64,000 nt of DNA, from positions 47,659,794 through 47,723,793 of the forward strand of contig OY294046.1 of assembly GCA_958510825.1 (NCBI GenBank). The letters run 5' to 3'. A model generated the notes under the pieces. It searched no databases. It had not been told where the DNA came from and saw only the letters and a list, made by a program, of their open reading frames with translations. This document shows, piece by piece, positions 33,231 through 44,155 of this stretch (position 1 is its first letter; each line of letters opens with the position of its first letter). Source of the DNA: Brachypterus glaber (lineage: Eukaryota > Arthropoda > Insecta > Coleoptera > Kateretidae). A program made the position numbers and the translations under genes.

Positions 33231-33658
33231 AAAATTACCTTTGTCACTGTTTGGTAGAAATACGCTCCAAGTAACTGAAACAAAAAACTGTGTGTTTTTT
33301 TATAAAACCTGGCTTTTTTTAACTTTTTTTTGCGTTAAAAAAAAACAAATGTTTTGTTTGAGTTAACAACCCATCAAAGTAATACTTTTTCAAATTCTTT
33401 TTCCGTGTACGATTTATAATTTAAATTAGAATATTAACATGCTCTGAATCCACTTTGATCATCACACCAAACAAACTTTTTTAAAATTATATTTCTTCTG
33501 TAAATAATCTTAATATTTATCTTAAGATTTATCTTAATATTTATTTTATTATTTATCTTATATGCTTAAGTAATTATTAGGATACCTTTGATAAAAAATA
33601 AAATCCAGTGCAGCAGTTAAACATTTATATTGCTTTTTTTTACATTTTTATACAGTTT
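33231..33658. other. AT-rich intergenic DNA
   Basis: Contains a stretch near 33360-33430 similar to 14520-14590 and short TATCTTAATATTTATCTTA-type repeats near 33505-33560. No gene. Confidence 0.4.
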
Positions 33659-33660
33659 TA

Positions 33661-35020
33661 GGGGAGAAAGGGATAATAAGAAACAGGGGTAATAAGAAAC
33701 GATCAAGAAAAAAGCATGAAAAATTTCTTCTAAAAATTTGAAAAAAAAGTACAAAGAACTCACATCCATAAGCTATTATTCCTAAAAATTGCAGGTTGCT
33801 ACTTAAGTATTTACATATTTTTTTTAAGTAAAAAGTTAACATGTATTCATGAACTTTAATGTTTATTTTATCTTTGACTATGAATAAAAATTTTGTTAAA
33901 AGTTTTAGCAGGCTTTGCAACATTGATATATTTGACTGACATTTAAAGGTTGTAAATCGCATTATAATAATTTATTAAAAGTGATTCTGGTGTTTGCAGA
34001 GTTGTTTTCTCTTATTACCCCAGGTATTGTATTTTGTTGGGGTAATAAGAAACACTTTTTAAAACTATTTATTTAAGGAACAATAAGAAACAAAAGCAGT
34101 GTAAAGAAAAATGATAAAGGTAAAATAAAATTTCTCGATATTCATCAGAAACTAAAAGGACAAAGAAAAAATCCAGTAGTAATAGAGAGTGACTCATAGT
34201 CGGAAAGTTTAACCTTGGAACTTGAAGACGCTGACGAAGACTTAAATATCTCTGATATCGAAGAAGAGGAGTCACCAGAACTGGCGCTACTAGAAAAAAA
34301 CTTTTATGCAGTAAATTTAAATCTAAACTGGTATTTGGCCTTTATTCAAGAGGATTTGAATGAATTATATCAAATTAAGATTTTACAATCAGAAATGGAT
34401 GAATTTAGCTGGCCTCCAAATAAAAATATAGAATGTGTTCAAAGAAGACATTTTTTTTATGGACCCATTCAATTGTTGGGAAATGGGCCATTCAAATTAC
34501 GCAGAAGCGATAAATTAAACATCAACAATAGGTTTAATTGTTTGTAAAAGTTAAAATTACCAGTTATTATTACTGCTTTTCATCATTTTTTAGTTTTTTA
34601 TAAAAAAAATTAAATGCGTTTTTTAGTTTAACAGTTCACCTTTTCAAAATAAAATTTTGTTTATTGATAAGTTTTTTAATCTTTATTAATTTTTGTTCAA
34701 ATTTAAAGTAAACTTAGACGTGCTTTAGAGGTGTCTCTGGTGTATTCAGTTTATTTGTTTAAGCCTTTTTTTAAGGGTATAATATTTTTGTTTCTTAATA
34801 CCCCATAAGGGATAATAAGAAACAAAATTTTTAAAAAAGTTTATTATTTTTTTACAACTAAACGTATTAGTATTAATTGAATTTTATACAAGAAACTTGA
34901 TACATCGTATCAATACATAATACAAAAAAAAATTGAAGCTTCTGCCTTAACGTTAAGTCCTAATTCTAACATGCTCTGTTTCTTAAAACCCCGAGTGTTT
35001 CTTATTACCCCTTTCTCCCC
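33661..35020 (+). mobile_element. Pogo-like DNA transposon, degenerate, TA target duplication
   Basis: The left end GGGGAGAAAGGGATAATAAG and right end (inverse of GGGGAGAAAGGGGTAATAAG) form a terminal inverted repeat of at least 24 bp, flanked by TA (33659-33660, 35021-35022). Shorter GGGATAATAAGAAAC-like repeats recur inside near both ends (33690, 34025, 34800), probably transposase-binding subrepeats. A remnant of transposase lies at 34200-34547. At 1360 bp the element is too short for a complete transposase. Confidence 0.8.
34200..34547 (+). pseudogene. Transposase C-terminal remnant of the pogo-like element
   Basis: An open frame starting just after an in-frame TAG (34197-34199), with no ATG at its head. 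It begins with an acidic, serine-rich patch (SESLTLELEDADEDLNISD) and continues with a small domain: VNLNLNWYLAFIQEDL, YQIKILQ, FSWPPNKNIECV, then LGNGPFKLRRSD. This order (WYLA.I, then Y.IK.L, then F.WP....I..V) resembles the C-terminal domain of insect pogo-like Tc1/mariner transposases as I know them. The preceding frame encodes a basic/serine run (KRTKKKSSSN) one frame away, so a frameshift separates it from upstream coding remains. The DDE catalytic core was not found, so it is not functional. Confidence 0.65.
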
Positions 35021-35022
35021 TA

Positions 35023-35400
35023 GCTAAAAAAAATTACACAAACTAAAATAATTGAACAATGAATGCATCAATGATGCATTGCATCATCCCGTGGCATCGT
35101 AGAGTTCAAGGGAGTAAAATAGGGAAGGTCCTTACTTATTTTTTCCCTAAATTTTCAAAGCATTTTTTTAGTCTACAAAAAACGATATAACGATAACGTT
35201 TGTGAGGTTTATGTCTTTTTTTAGCCAAAACTTTTTTTGTCGTCCCTATCAAAAACTGAAATTGAAAGTCAATCTACTTACGTCTGCATGGGTAATTATG
35301 AACATAATCTTTTGTAGTTAATTTGAACGTTGAAACTAATACTTACAAGCTCATTTAACACGCGCGGTGCCGATAAAGCATACCTGGCGTCACACACAGG
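35023..35400. other. Intergenic, nothing recognised
   Basis: No gene or repeat recognised, apart from a short ATGATGCATTGCATCAT-type palindromic run near 35069-35088. Confidence 0.4.
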
Positions 35401-35439
35401 CTGAATTTTCTTAATTCATGGCAAAACCCTTAATAACCT

Positions 35440-35700
35440 CCAATTTATACCAAAATTTGTATTTAGTGGTTTTTGGGGCTGCTGAATACAAATTTAACAT
35501 TAAAATTAATTTTTACAAAATGGCGGATCCAATATGGCTGCCGCCTGTATCAAAATTTGCAGATTTTTTTACTAAAAACAATTGTACAGGGGTTTTTGAG
35601 GCGCTGATTACGAATGTAATACTTATTTTAATTTTTACAAAATGGCAGATCCAATATGGCTGCCGCATATATCAAACTTTGCAGATGGTCAATATCGAGG
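35440..35700. repeat. 122-bp tandem repeat, two diverged copies
   Basis: TTTTTACAAAATGGCxGATC begins at 35510 and again at 35632, each followed by CAATATGGCTGCCGC and ATCAAA(A/C)TTTGCAGAT. The plus-strand open frame across it (35418-35708) simply reads the repeat twice. Confidence 0.7.
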
Positions 35701-36684
35701 TGGGGTAAGGGGGTCAAATGTGATAAAAATATTTTTTTAAGCATTTTTTTTCTTTTTTCTTTTCGTTTTTCAAAAAAAGAATAAAAAAAAATTAATTTTT
35801 TTTTCAAAATATTTTTTTGAAATATTTTTTTACATTTTTTTGATTTTTAATTTTTTTTATAAGTTTATTAATAAACCTATACCTACAGGGGAAAGTATTA
35901 TTTTGTTGGCAGTAGTATTTTTTTACTGCAAAAATACCTAAAACTAAATCTGCCTGTCTTAGACATTTTTTAGGTTTGGGGAGGGAGGGGCGGGGGATAT
36001 TAGCAGCAAATTCTTATTTTAATAATTAGCAAACACATTAATCTTCTCAACCAAGTGTAAAAAGGTGCTTAATGCTGATTAATCTGAAACTTTTTGCCAA
36101 GTCGTAATACAAGTTTTAAAAAAAGTAACCAAATTTACAGACTAAAACTTATGACTTCCCCTTTTAAACTCAATAATCAAAAACAATACTTTTTTGTAAA
36201 AAATAAATAGGTACATACCTACGGAATTTAAATCCATTTAAAAAAACTGCCTAAAAAAAGCAACGACTTTGATATTTATATTAAAAAAACTTGATTTGTC
36301 GGGAAAAAAAACTTTTCAAAATTAGTTTCTTGAAACCCGATTTTTGACCTGACATTTTCGGTTTATTTGTTTTGGTAGAAAAACGACTTTGGCACCATCT
36401 ATTCGTACAGTTTATAGAGAAGATAAAAAACGATAGAGGCAACTATTTAAAGCAATTTCGCTTTCGAGGGTTTTGGCCATGAATTTAGAAAATTCCGCCT
36501 GTGTGCGTCAGTTGTTGACTTTGGTGGCACAATACAAATTACAACAGGCAGCGAACGTGTTAAGGAAAATAACTTTTTAATATGTCATTTTAAAGCTCAA
36601 ACATTTATCTGAAAAATAAAATTAGATATTTTTTTTCTCTATTGGTAGCGGAAAAATAATTCTGAACGCGACCACTGCAGTACA
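35701..36684. other. Intergenic, AT-rich, with dispersed repeat fragment
   Basis: Near 35865-35935 (ATAAACCTATACCTACAGGG and TTTTGTTGGCAGTAG) it matches the dispersed repeat also at 13950 and 28180. No gene seen. Confidence 0.45.
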
Positions 36685-36686
36685 CT

Positions 36687-37814
36687 CCCTGATAACACAC
36701 TTCATCCTAAGAAGGTTTTTTAATCGTTCCCTTGAAAAGGTTCTTAGCATAATGCTGTAAACATGCTAAGCATGTTCTTAAAAGGTGCACTGCTGTAGTA
36801 GCATAAGTGCTTCTACTCTAAACTTTCTTAGCACGATTAGAGTATTTTGCTAAGGATATTTCCAAAACATATTCTTAAAATATTCTAATGGGAATATTTT
36901 GAGAATAATGCTATAGTGCACATGCCAAGCATGATTAGAGTATTTTGCTAAGAATATTCCCAAATACATATTCTTAAAATATTCTAATGGGAATGTTTTT
37001 AGAATAGTAATATGGCGTCTATATTATTTTAATTTTGTTAGGTTAGAATTACAAATATTCTTAAAATTACTCTTAATAACATAACATAATAACAACAAGT
37101 TTTACCCTTAAGTAGTAGAAATGGATGTATTTTTAGACATAAAGTGATTTTATATAGTTTTAGACAAAAAATTAAAATTATTATTTTTTGAAATGATAAT
37201 TATTTGCTATTTTTTTCTCTAAACATTGGATTTTTGTGTGGCGCATGATTTTTATGGCTGGTAGAAAGTTTGCTTTCACAGTAAAACTGCATATCGTATG
37301 AGTCTTACCTGATGGATGCTATATCTAAAGATTTTTATATGCTTTAATTATTAGGTTTATCACAAAGACGTAAAAAATTTCGCCATGTCCAAATTTATGA
37401 TATCCATAAAAAGGATCGAATATCATAAAATATATTTGAAAGAAAGAGAAAAACTAGATTAATGTAGAAATCTGAAATGCCTACCTACTTTGTTTGCGCA
37501 TGCCTAATATTCAATATTATTACTTAAATGCATTAAATAAGAATATTTTAAGAAGCATGCTAAGAATATTCTTAAAAGTAAATTTACCTACTTCTAAGAA
37601 CATTCTTAACATGCTTCTTAAAACATTCTTATTTGATACAGTGACTTACAAGAAGCTTCTTAGGAACTCCCAGCATGATTAAAACGGTATCCTTTGCATT
37701 TCTTTAATCGTTCTTAGAATATCCTGAGCAAAATAGATATGCTTCTAAGAAGCATGCTGTCCTTCCGGCTATTTATTTTAAGAATCTTCTTAGAAGGCTT
37801 TTGTGCTATCAGGG
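36687..37814. mobile_element. Terminal-inverted-repeat element with 3-bp ACT duplication
   Basis: The left end CCCTGATAACACA and right end TGTGCTATCAGGG are mirrored, flanked by ACT (36684-36686 and 37815-37817). The interior is full of AAGAATATTCTTA and CTTCTTAGAAG-type small inversions in both orientations, and includes a 98-bp tandem duplication (GATTAGAGTATTTTGCTAAG at 36835 and 36933). The right end lies 23 bp from the stop codon of zinc-finger copy 2. The terminus resembles that of 2069-3529. No transposase. Confidence 0.75.
36830..37015 (+). repeat. 98-bp tandem duplication
   Basis: Two copies, with CTAATGGGAATGTTTT-type sequence ending each, inside the 36687-37814 element. Confidence 0.7.
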
Positions 37815-37837
37815 ACTGTGCGTCGGCAACCAACGTA

Positions 37838-39320
37838 TTAAATAAGTTGCTTATGAGTTTTTCCGTGATATTTCAAATGTTGCTTTGTGTAAAATCTTTT
37901 TTCACAATTTTTACATTCGAATGGCTTTACGCCTGTGTGAATACGATTATGAGAAGTTAAATATGAAGAATGTGCAAAAGTTTTATCACAGAGTAAACAT
38001 TTGTATGGTTTTTCACCTGTATGAATATTCATATGCGTTTTCAAATTTGTTTTTGTAGCAAAACTTTTTAGACATTCTGAACATTGATTTGCCTCTTTAG
38101 TAAAAATGCAAGTGTGCTCAATTAAATCATTTTTCTTTTCAAACTTTTTTTTACATTTTAAACAAACATATTTTCCATCTTTGGTATGATTCTTCATATG
38201 TATTTTTAAATAAAGCTTTTGTCTAAACCCCTTATTACAGATTAAACAGAAGTGGGGCCTTAAAAGCTTGTGGGTCGTAAAATGTCTGATCAAATGTGAC
38301 TTTTTATAGAATCTCTTCTGGCATTCTGCACATTCAAATTGTTTCTCACCAGTATGTATAAAAATATGGTACTTTAACATCTGTTTTCTTGCAAATGTTT
38401 TACTGCAGTGCTCGCATGAGAACGGGTTTTCTCCTGTATGGGTTTGAAGATGATCCTTTAAGACGTATTTTTTAAAAAAACTTTTTGTACAAATTGTACA
38501 TTCATACGTTCTTACATTTTGCTTATGCTTTAAAAGATGGTCAGTGAGAGAAAGTTTTCTTAGGAATGATTTGTTACACTGATCACAATTAAAAGGTTTT
38601 TCTGTTGAATGGGTCCTATCGTGAAGGCTTAGTTCGTTTTGTGAAATAAAACTTTTCAAGCAAATTAAACAGTTATGGACTTTTTCTTTTTCAGACACTA
38701 GAGGTTTTTTGGTTTTCCTATTTTGATGTAAAATAAGTTCATGCCTAATGTCATGTTCTTCGATTTCAATTTTAAACTCTCCTATGTGTTCAAGGATTTG
38801 AGAGTTATGAATTTTGTCAGTAATTGGTATAACTTCAAGATTTGGTATATCAATTACCCAATTTTTGTTTTCTTCTAATTCGCATTTAATGTCGTTTTCC
38901 TCAATTTCAATTTTGGATTCTATTAATTCATTTGTAATTTTGGTATCGTATATTTTATGAATTTGCTCTAAAATCAGTAAAATTTTTGATAACTTCTTCC
39001 TTAACAATGTCATCTTGAATTTCAATTTTTACGGCCTCACAAGTATTGTATACTTCTGTTTTTGGTTCATCTGTTGATATCTCAATATCTTGAAGTTTTT
39101 GATTAATATCCTCTTGGGTACAATCGGCAAAATTTTCAAGTTCTTCCTTAAGAATGTTATCTTGAATTTCAATTTTTATTTTTTCACGAGAATTGTATAC
39201 TTCTTCTGTTTTTGGTCTATTTGTTGCTATCTTAACATCTTGCAGTTTATATTTAATATCGTGTTCCTCGATTTCAACTTTTATTTCTAGAGATTCATTA
39301 AGATTTTGATATTTGTACAT
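37838..39320 (-). pseudogene. C2H2 zinc-finger protein gene, copy 2, frameshifted
   Basis: Probable DNA-binding transcription factor of the nucleus, closest to the intact paralogue at 61879-63528. From ATG at 39318-39320 the first frame gives an acidic leader and two tandem repeats ending VKIEIQDDIVKEEVIKNFTD, then runs into a stop (38955). Relative to copy 1, 26 nt (the DILCKERHI-coding part) are missing near 38970, which shifts the frame. The second frame (overlapping, to 37838) then continues with EENKNWVIDIPNLEV, KIEIEEHDI and ten zinc fingers, from VHNCLICLKSF to FECKNCEKRFYTKQHL. Nine have the CX2C...HX3-4H form; finger 7 ends HTC. TGEKP-type linkers join several. The fingers have no stops, so the frameshift is recent, or an allele/assembly error, or the finger half has an unseen alternative start. 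Not annotated as intact. Confidence 0.85.
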
Positions 39321-39432
39321 GTTGGCAAGAATTGTATTTGATTCTTATCAAGTCTCCAAAGTTTTTTATTGCTCAATTTAATATTTTTAAAAGTAGATAC
39401 TCGTTTACAATTGATTAAGTGTCCATCTGTCA

Positions 39433-39434
39433 CT
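39433..39434 (-). promoter_or_regulatory. Conserved 3' splice-acceptor-like AG in the 5' leader
   Basis: The minus strand reads TTTTGTAAATTACAG then TGACAGATGG; the same pyrimidine-rich-to-AG boundary occurs at the same place upstream of copies 1 (26936-26937) and 3 (61711-61712). It suggests a non-coding first exon and a leader intron, but the donor was not identified. Confidence 0.3.
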
Positions 39435-39574
39435 GTAATTTACAAAAAAATATAAATTGAATATTATGAAACTACAAAAATCTTAAAACTATACAGTTAA
39501 GTAATTAAAAATACGTATCTTGCCTGCTTATCGGCAGTAAGAATAATTTGCATTGAACTTATTTCACGAGTGCA

Positions 39575-39583
39575 CATATATAA
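39575..39583 (-). promoter_or_regulatory. TATA-like element of zinc-finger copy 2
   Basis: Minus-strand TTATATATGTGCAC about 255 bp upstream of the start codon, inside the block conserved in all three copies. Confidence 0.35.
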
Positions 39584-39769
39584 GTACACAAAATATTTTT
39601 TAAGAGGGTTTGGATTAAAGATTATTTAATTTTCCCAAAAATTACTGATTTTATACAGGTATAACAGAACTATAATAGGCTTAAGTAAATTCATAACAGA
39701 TATTTGGAAAATAAGCTTTAATTAAATTATAAAAACCAGTTAGTAAAAAAATTAGCACCTGCATACAAG

Positions 39770-40597
39770 GTATGAATAGCTAGACCCTATATAATATATA
39801 CTTTTCACAGTAAAATTTACTGTGAAAACGCAATATAATTACTATTTAATAGTAGTTATTAGGGTGACCCACCAAAATTTCAAATTGAAAAATTTGGAGG
39901 TCTCACCCCTTAAATTTGTTCATTGGTGTAAGAGTATTGTCCCTGAAATTTTTCATAATTTAAAAAAAAAATCTAGAGGTCGCTCACAGCCATTTTTTAA
40001 AAAGATGTATTTCTTAAGCTTTTTTATTTTTTTAAGGCCTAAGGATTTTTTATTTAAATCTCTTTAACAGTGCACGGTATTAAGGAATAGTAAATAGATA
40101 ATTTCAAAAAAAAACAGAAATTTTTCTTTCAAAATGGCGGAGCTTTGCCCTTTTAAGTTTTAAAATCCACAACATTGCTTCATTTTAGGCACAATTTTTT
40201 TTCATTATCTTAAAACATTCTGCTTTTAGGCCAATATATCCCCACATAAAAACCGCTTTAATATTTTTTATTGGATATAAGGGGTATCCAGAAAAAAATA
40301 ATATATACATTTTTTATCATTTTTGAGAGATAAATTCGGTTTTCAGGCAATTTAGTTTTAATTTTCAAGATTTTTTGTATTTAGATAAATTCCAAAATAT
40401 ACATATATAAAATTTGTAGTATTTTTTTTATTGGATATGCAAGATGCCCAGAAAAATATTAAAATATATACATCCAATAAAAAAATTACTACATATTTTA
40501 TGTTTGTATATATCAGAAATTTTCTAGGGACAAAAAAAATTAAATTAAATTGCCTAAAAACCGAATTTATCTTTCAAAAAGGCTAAAAAAATATATA
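39770..40597. repeat. AT-rich DNA with an internal foldback
   Basis: AAATTCGGTTTTCAGGCAATTTA near 40330 is inverted near 40543 (TTGCCTAAAAACCGAATTTAT), with matching flanks rich in ATATATAC; the arms are about 60 bp (40305-40366 and 40525-40595). The left part (39800-40300) holds nothing recognised. The right edge is cut by the TA-flanked element that follows. Confidence 0.55.
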
Positions 40598-41282
40598 CAG
40601 AGTGATCAATAACTGGCATGTCAAAATTTAAGAGGTGACTCTCCATCCAAAAATATCAAAAAACGTTCCTATAAAGGTTGGTCCGTAAATGAGCCCTAGG
40701 GGCTTTAAAATTGTAATAAAAATAAAATTTTTGATTATTAACTCCCCGTTAAGCTAGAGGAGCGAGCTTTTGCATGTATAATACTATTAATAAGGGCAAT
40801 AAGTTTATGTTTATTTATTTTTTTGAATTTATGCAGAGGCGTCCCTAGAAGGAAAAATGTATTAGGCTTAACACATTTTTGCCCCAAATTTTTTTATGTG
40901 TATTTTTTTGGATTTTTGTGTGAAAAATATTTATTTCCTAAGTAAAAATACATAAAAAATGTCATATAGTGTAACACTGTAGGAGCAGCCGTTTTTTAAA
41001 AAAATGCAATTACGAGGAAGTAACCTTTTGTGCCACCAAAAACGTTACTTTTTAAAAGGCTATTACTCCTTTAGTATTAAATTTAGGTGTTTTGGTGAAG
41101 AATACTTTTTTGGTCAGGTTTAAATGAAGAATCGCCATGCAGTATTAAAATTTTATTCATGCTTTTTTTGTTCCCCATTCAATATGTCATTTTAGGGCTC
41201 ATTTCCAGAGCAACATTTATAGAAACTTTTTTCATATTTTTGGACCTCTTAAATTTTGTCATGGCAGTTACTGATCACCCTG
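40598..41282. mobile_element. Mariner-like foldback MITE, TA target duplication
   Basis: The left end CAGAGTGATCAATAACTG and right end (inverse of CAGGGTGATCAGTAACTG) are flanked by TA (40596-40597, 41283-41284). The arms continue with CAAAATTTAAGAGG and mirror. The interior resembles the 7937-9110 family in outline (TTTTGCATGT, TACATAAAAAATG, GTAACACTGTAGGA). No transposase. Confidence 0.8.
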
Positions 41283-41284
41283 TA

Positions 41285-43225
41285 TAAAAAATATTAATTT
41301 TTGCAAAATAGTTTGATATTGGTCGTTATGGAAAAAAATAGTGAAAATACTTTTTATTTTTTAATTTTTGTTGTTTTTTTACTTTTCTAGATGTTTTTGT
41401 AAAAATTAAGTATTCTATTGTTTTTTTGATATCTGTTTTTTTTTATTCGTCCGCCTATGTTTTCGAAAATGCAAATAGTCATTTGATCAACAGAAAAGTT
41501 TAAACCAAACTGTTTGGTAGCCATCAAAATAAATAAAAACCCTATCGAGGTGTGTTATTTTAGACCGTAATTATAGTAAGTTAAATTTGAACTTAATTCC
41601 CAATAGATATAAAGCAAGCAGGCAAATTACGGACTGGAAAAGAGGGAGAATATATAAGACCACCGCCAGGGATATACCACCATTGACCTAGAAAAATAGA
41701 TTATCTGGGAAACCCTATGCGTCCTCTGTATATTTCACAGAATAAACCAATAGAAACCATTTCTCTTAATACTAATTTCGTTTTGAAAAAATCATAGAAA
41801 TTGATTATCAGAAAAAACTGAATCAAATCCGAAAAAATTGTTTAATTTAAAGAAAAAATCTGAAGAAAATTGACATTTTCAACACTTTTTTAACCCCAAT
41901 CCAAAAAATCTTAGAAAAAAAAATAAGAAATACATGGTCGAAAATATAATTTTATGTGTTTTAAAATGATTGAACACAAGACGCCCTTGGTATTAAAAAA
42001 TGTCCCACTTGCCTCCATTGTGCCCCACAAAAAAATCAAATATATTAAAGCGATAAGAGATACTTTATAGGTACTTGTTACTTAGGGCTGTGCATTTTAG
42101 TGGGCAATTGCCCATATCTCTCAAACTAAACATTTTTATATACAGGATTATGAAAACTTTTTTTCTTAGAATAGAATATACTATAATCCAGTATTGAAAG
42201 AAAAATAGTAATTTAAATACAAGAACAGAAAGCTAATTTTAAAAGAACGCCACTTAACCACGATTTGAGAAAATTCACTGTCCAGTTTTAAAATAAAGTG
42301 GCAGAGTTCGGATATTGGCCTTTGGGAAAATTGAATGGTAGAGTTGCAAAAGTGGTAGACGCGGACATTTTTTCTTTTTTTGTACACTGAGAGCTCATTA
42401 CCGTAGAAAATACTAAACATTTTTGCTTATATGGAACCCCACGGAAATTTAGTTAACATTCACTGGTTGTTACAGTAATATATTACTGTAACATATTAAC
42501 ACTTAACATATTATACAATATACATATTATACTTATTAATACTTAATGTTGTTATAGTTCTAGTAATTATATGTGTATCTTGGTCTGTAAATTTATTATT
42601 TGGGAAAATTGAAGCGGTACAGTTTGGACTTTTGGAAATTTTTAAGCATCAAAATTGTTAAGCTTTTTTTTTTCAGGGTAAAAAAACTGGAAAATTTCCT
42701 AATGTTGTAGGGAAATTTTTGGCCTGCCCCGCCACAATAAAAAAAATCCCTCGAATCATCCCTTAAGGCGTATTTCAAAAAAATGTCTGGTCCCCATATG
42801 GGGACTCCAATCTACTTTTGTAATTCAATGGTGGAAGTTAAGTCATCGAAAGGCAAAAGGAGTTGCGAGTTATTCGAGCTTGATTACACATGTCCGATGA
42901 ATACCAAACAAGACGAGATGAAGGGGCCTTCATCATCAAATAAAACCAATGACTTACTTCCCTTGGGAGTTAGACTTTGTTATAATAACAACACGTACAA
43001 ATATATAGAGTGAACTAATTTAAAATTTTTGCCCGGGTGCGTCGCTCAGAAAAAACATCTGTTATTTAAGGCAAAAATTAAAATATTTATTTTTATTTAT
43101 ATGGTTATAGAAAGAAAACCTTTCAAAAAGTTAAGGACCTGTACGGCTAGAGCTTTAGTAATTAAGTAAGTATTTTATTTTTCTTTAGACATACATTGAT
43201 ATTTTATACTTAATTATTACATTTT
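41285..43225. other. Intergenic, nothing recognised
   Basis: Short unsupported frames only. The longest (42783-43013, plus, 76 codons, with TCPMNTKQDEMKG) has no recognisable domain. A short TAATATATTACTGTAACATATTA run near 42477 is partly palindromic. Confidence 0.45.
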
Positions 43226-43229
43226 TTAA

Positions 43230-44151
43230 CCCTCCGTTAACCAGGTGGAAAAAATATTGGTACTAACCAAGTGGGGTTTATTAAACCCCAATATTAAATA
43301 TACAGAAAAAAATAACAAACACCATTTGGTTCAATAAAAATATTTCTATGATAATTAAATATGTAAGCTTTATTTAGATAATTATTAAAAAACAAAAAAC
43401 TCATTTTTTGAATATTTTGAGAAACTTTATTAAAAACGTTTCCAAAAAATGCAAACAAATTTCATTGCGAAAAAAAAATGGTTGGTATTATATTCATTCA
43501 AACATAAGCAGCTTTGACATAAAGGTTTCAAGTAATCCAAATACAAAGGTCTCAGTCAAAAAAATTACCCCCAGGGAGTTTCCAGAGAGCTCCCACAATA
43601 AGCTTCCATAGGATGTCCCATATTCAGCCCCTGGGAGCTTTCAGGGAATGGGAAATATATGGATTAGCCTTAAAGAGCTTTTGGGTCGCTAGTCCCATAA
43701 GACTCCCATAATGTACCTTTAAGACTCCCATAATATGACTATAAAACTCCCATAATATGTCAATAAGCCTAGCTTTGCTGGATTTACCCTCAAATAAATA
43801 AATAATGTTAGTCAGCCAGCAACAAAAAATTTTTTGGCTGAAATAAGTTTCAGCCAGCAAAATATGTATTAAATAGTAACTTGGTAATAAATTATTAGCA
43901 ATATCTAGCATATTTTAAAAAAAATTGAAAAATGTTAGAATAAATTTGGCAAGTCATTAACCCACAGACTTTTACTCACTTTTACTCACTCCTATTTCGC
44001 AACGGTTTTTCTCACAGCTGAGCTCAATACATGGAACGAGCCTTTGAAGTGTTGTAGGAGCGGATGTGCCCATAGAATTAGACTAAATATGTTTTTTTGT
44101 TTAAAATAAACTCATTGGGGTTTGTCAGACCCCTACCTGGCTAACGGAGGG
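43230..44151. mobile_element. piggyBac-like MITE with TTAA target duplication
   Basis: TTAA (43226-43229 and 44152-44155) flanks a terminal inverted repeat CCCTCCGTTA..CCAGGT, mirrored on the right (CCTGGCTAACGGAGGG). CCC-type ends next to TTAA are the mark of the piggyBac superfamily. The inverted repeat is about 20 bp, and the next few bases (GGGGTTT/AAACCCC) also pair loosely. The 922-bp interior has no transposase; the small frames in it are not convincing. Confidence 0.85.
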
Positions 44152-44155
44152 TTAA

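Noticed and set aside
42783..43013. Plus-strand frame of 76 codons with TCPMNTKQDEMKGPSSSNK
   Set aside because: No domain or repeat support, short, and surrounded by non-coding DNA; cannot be separated from chance.
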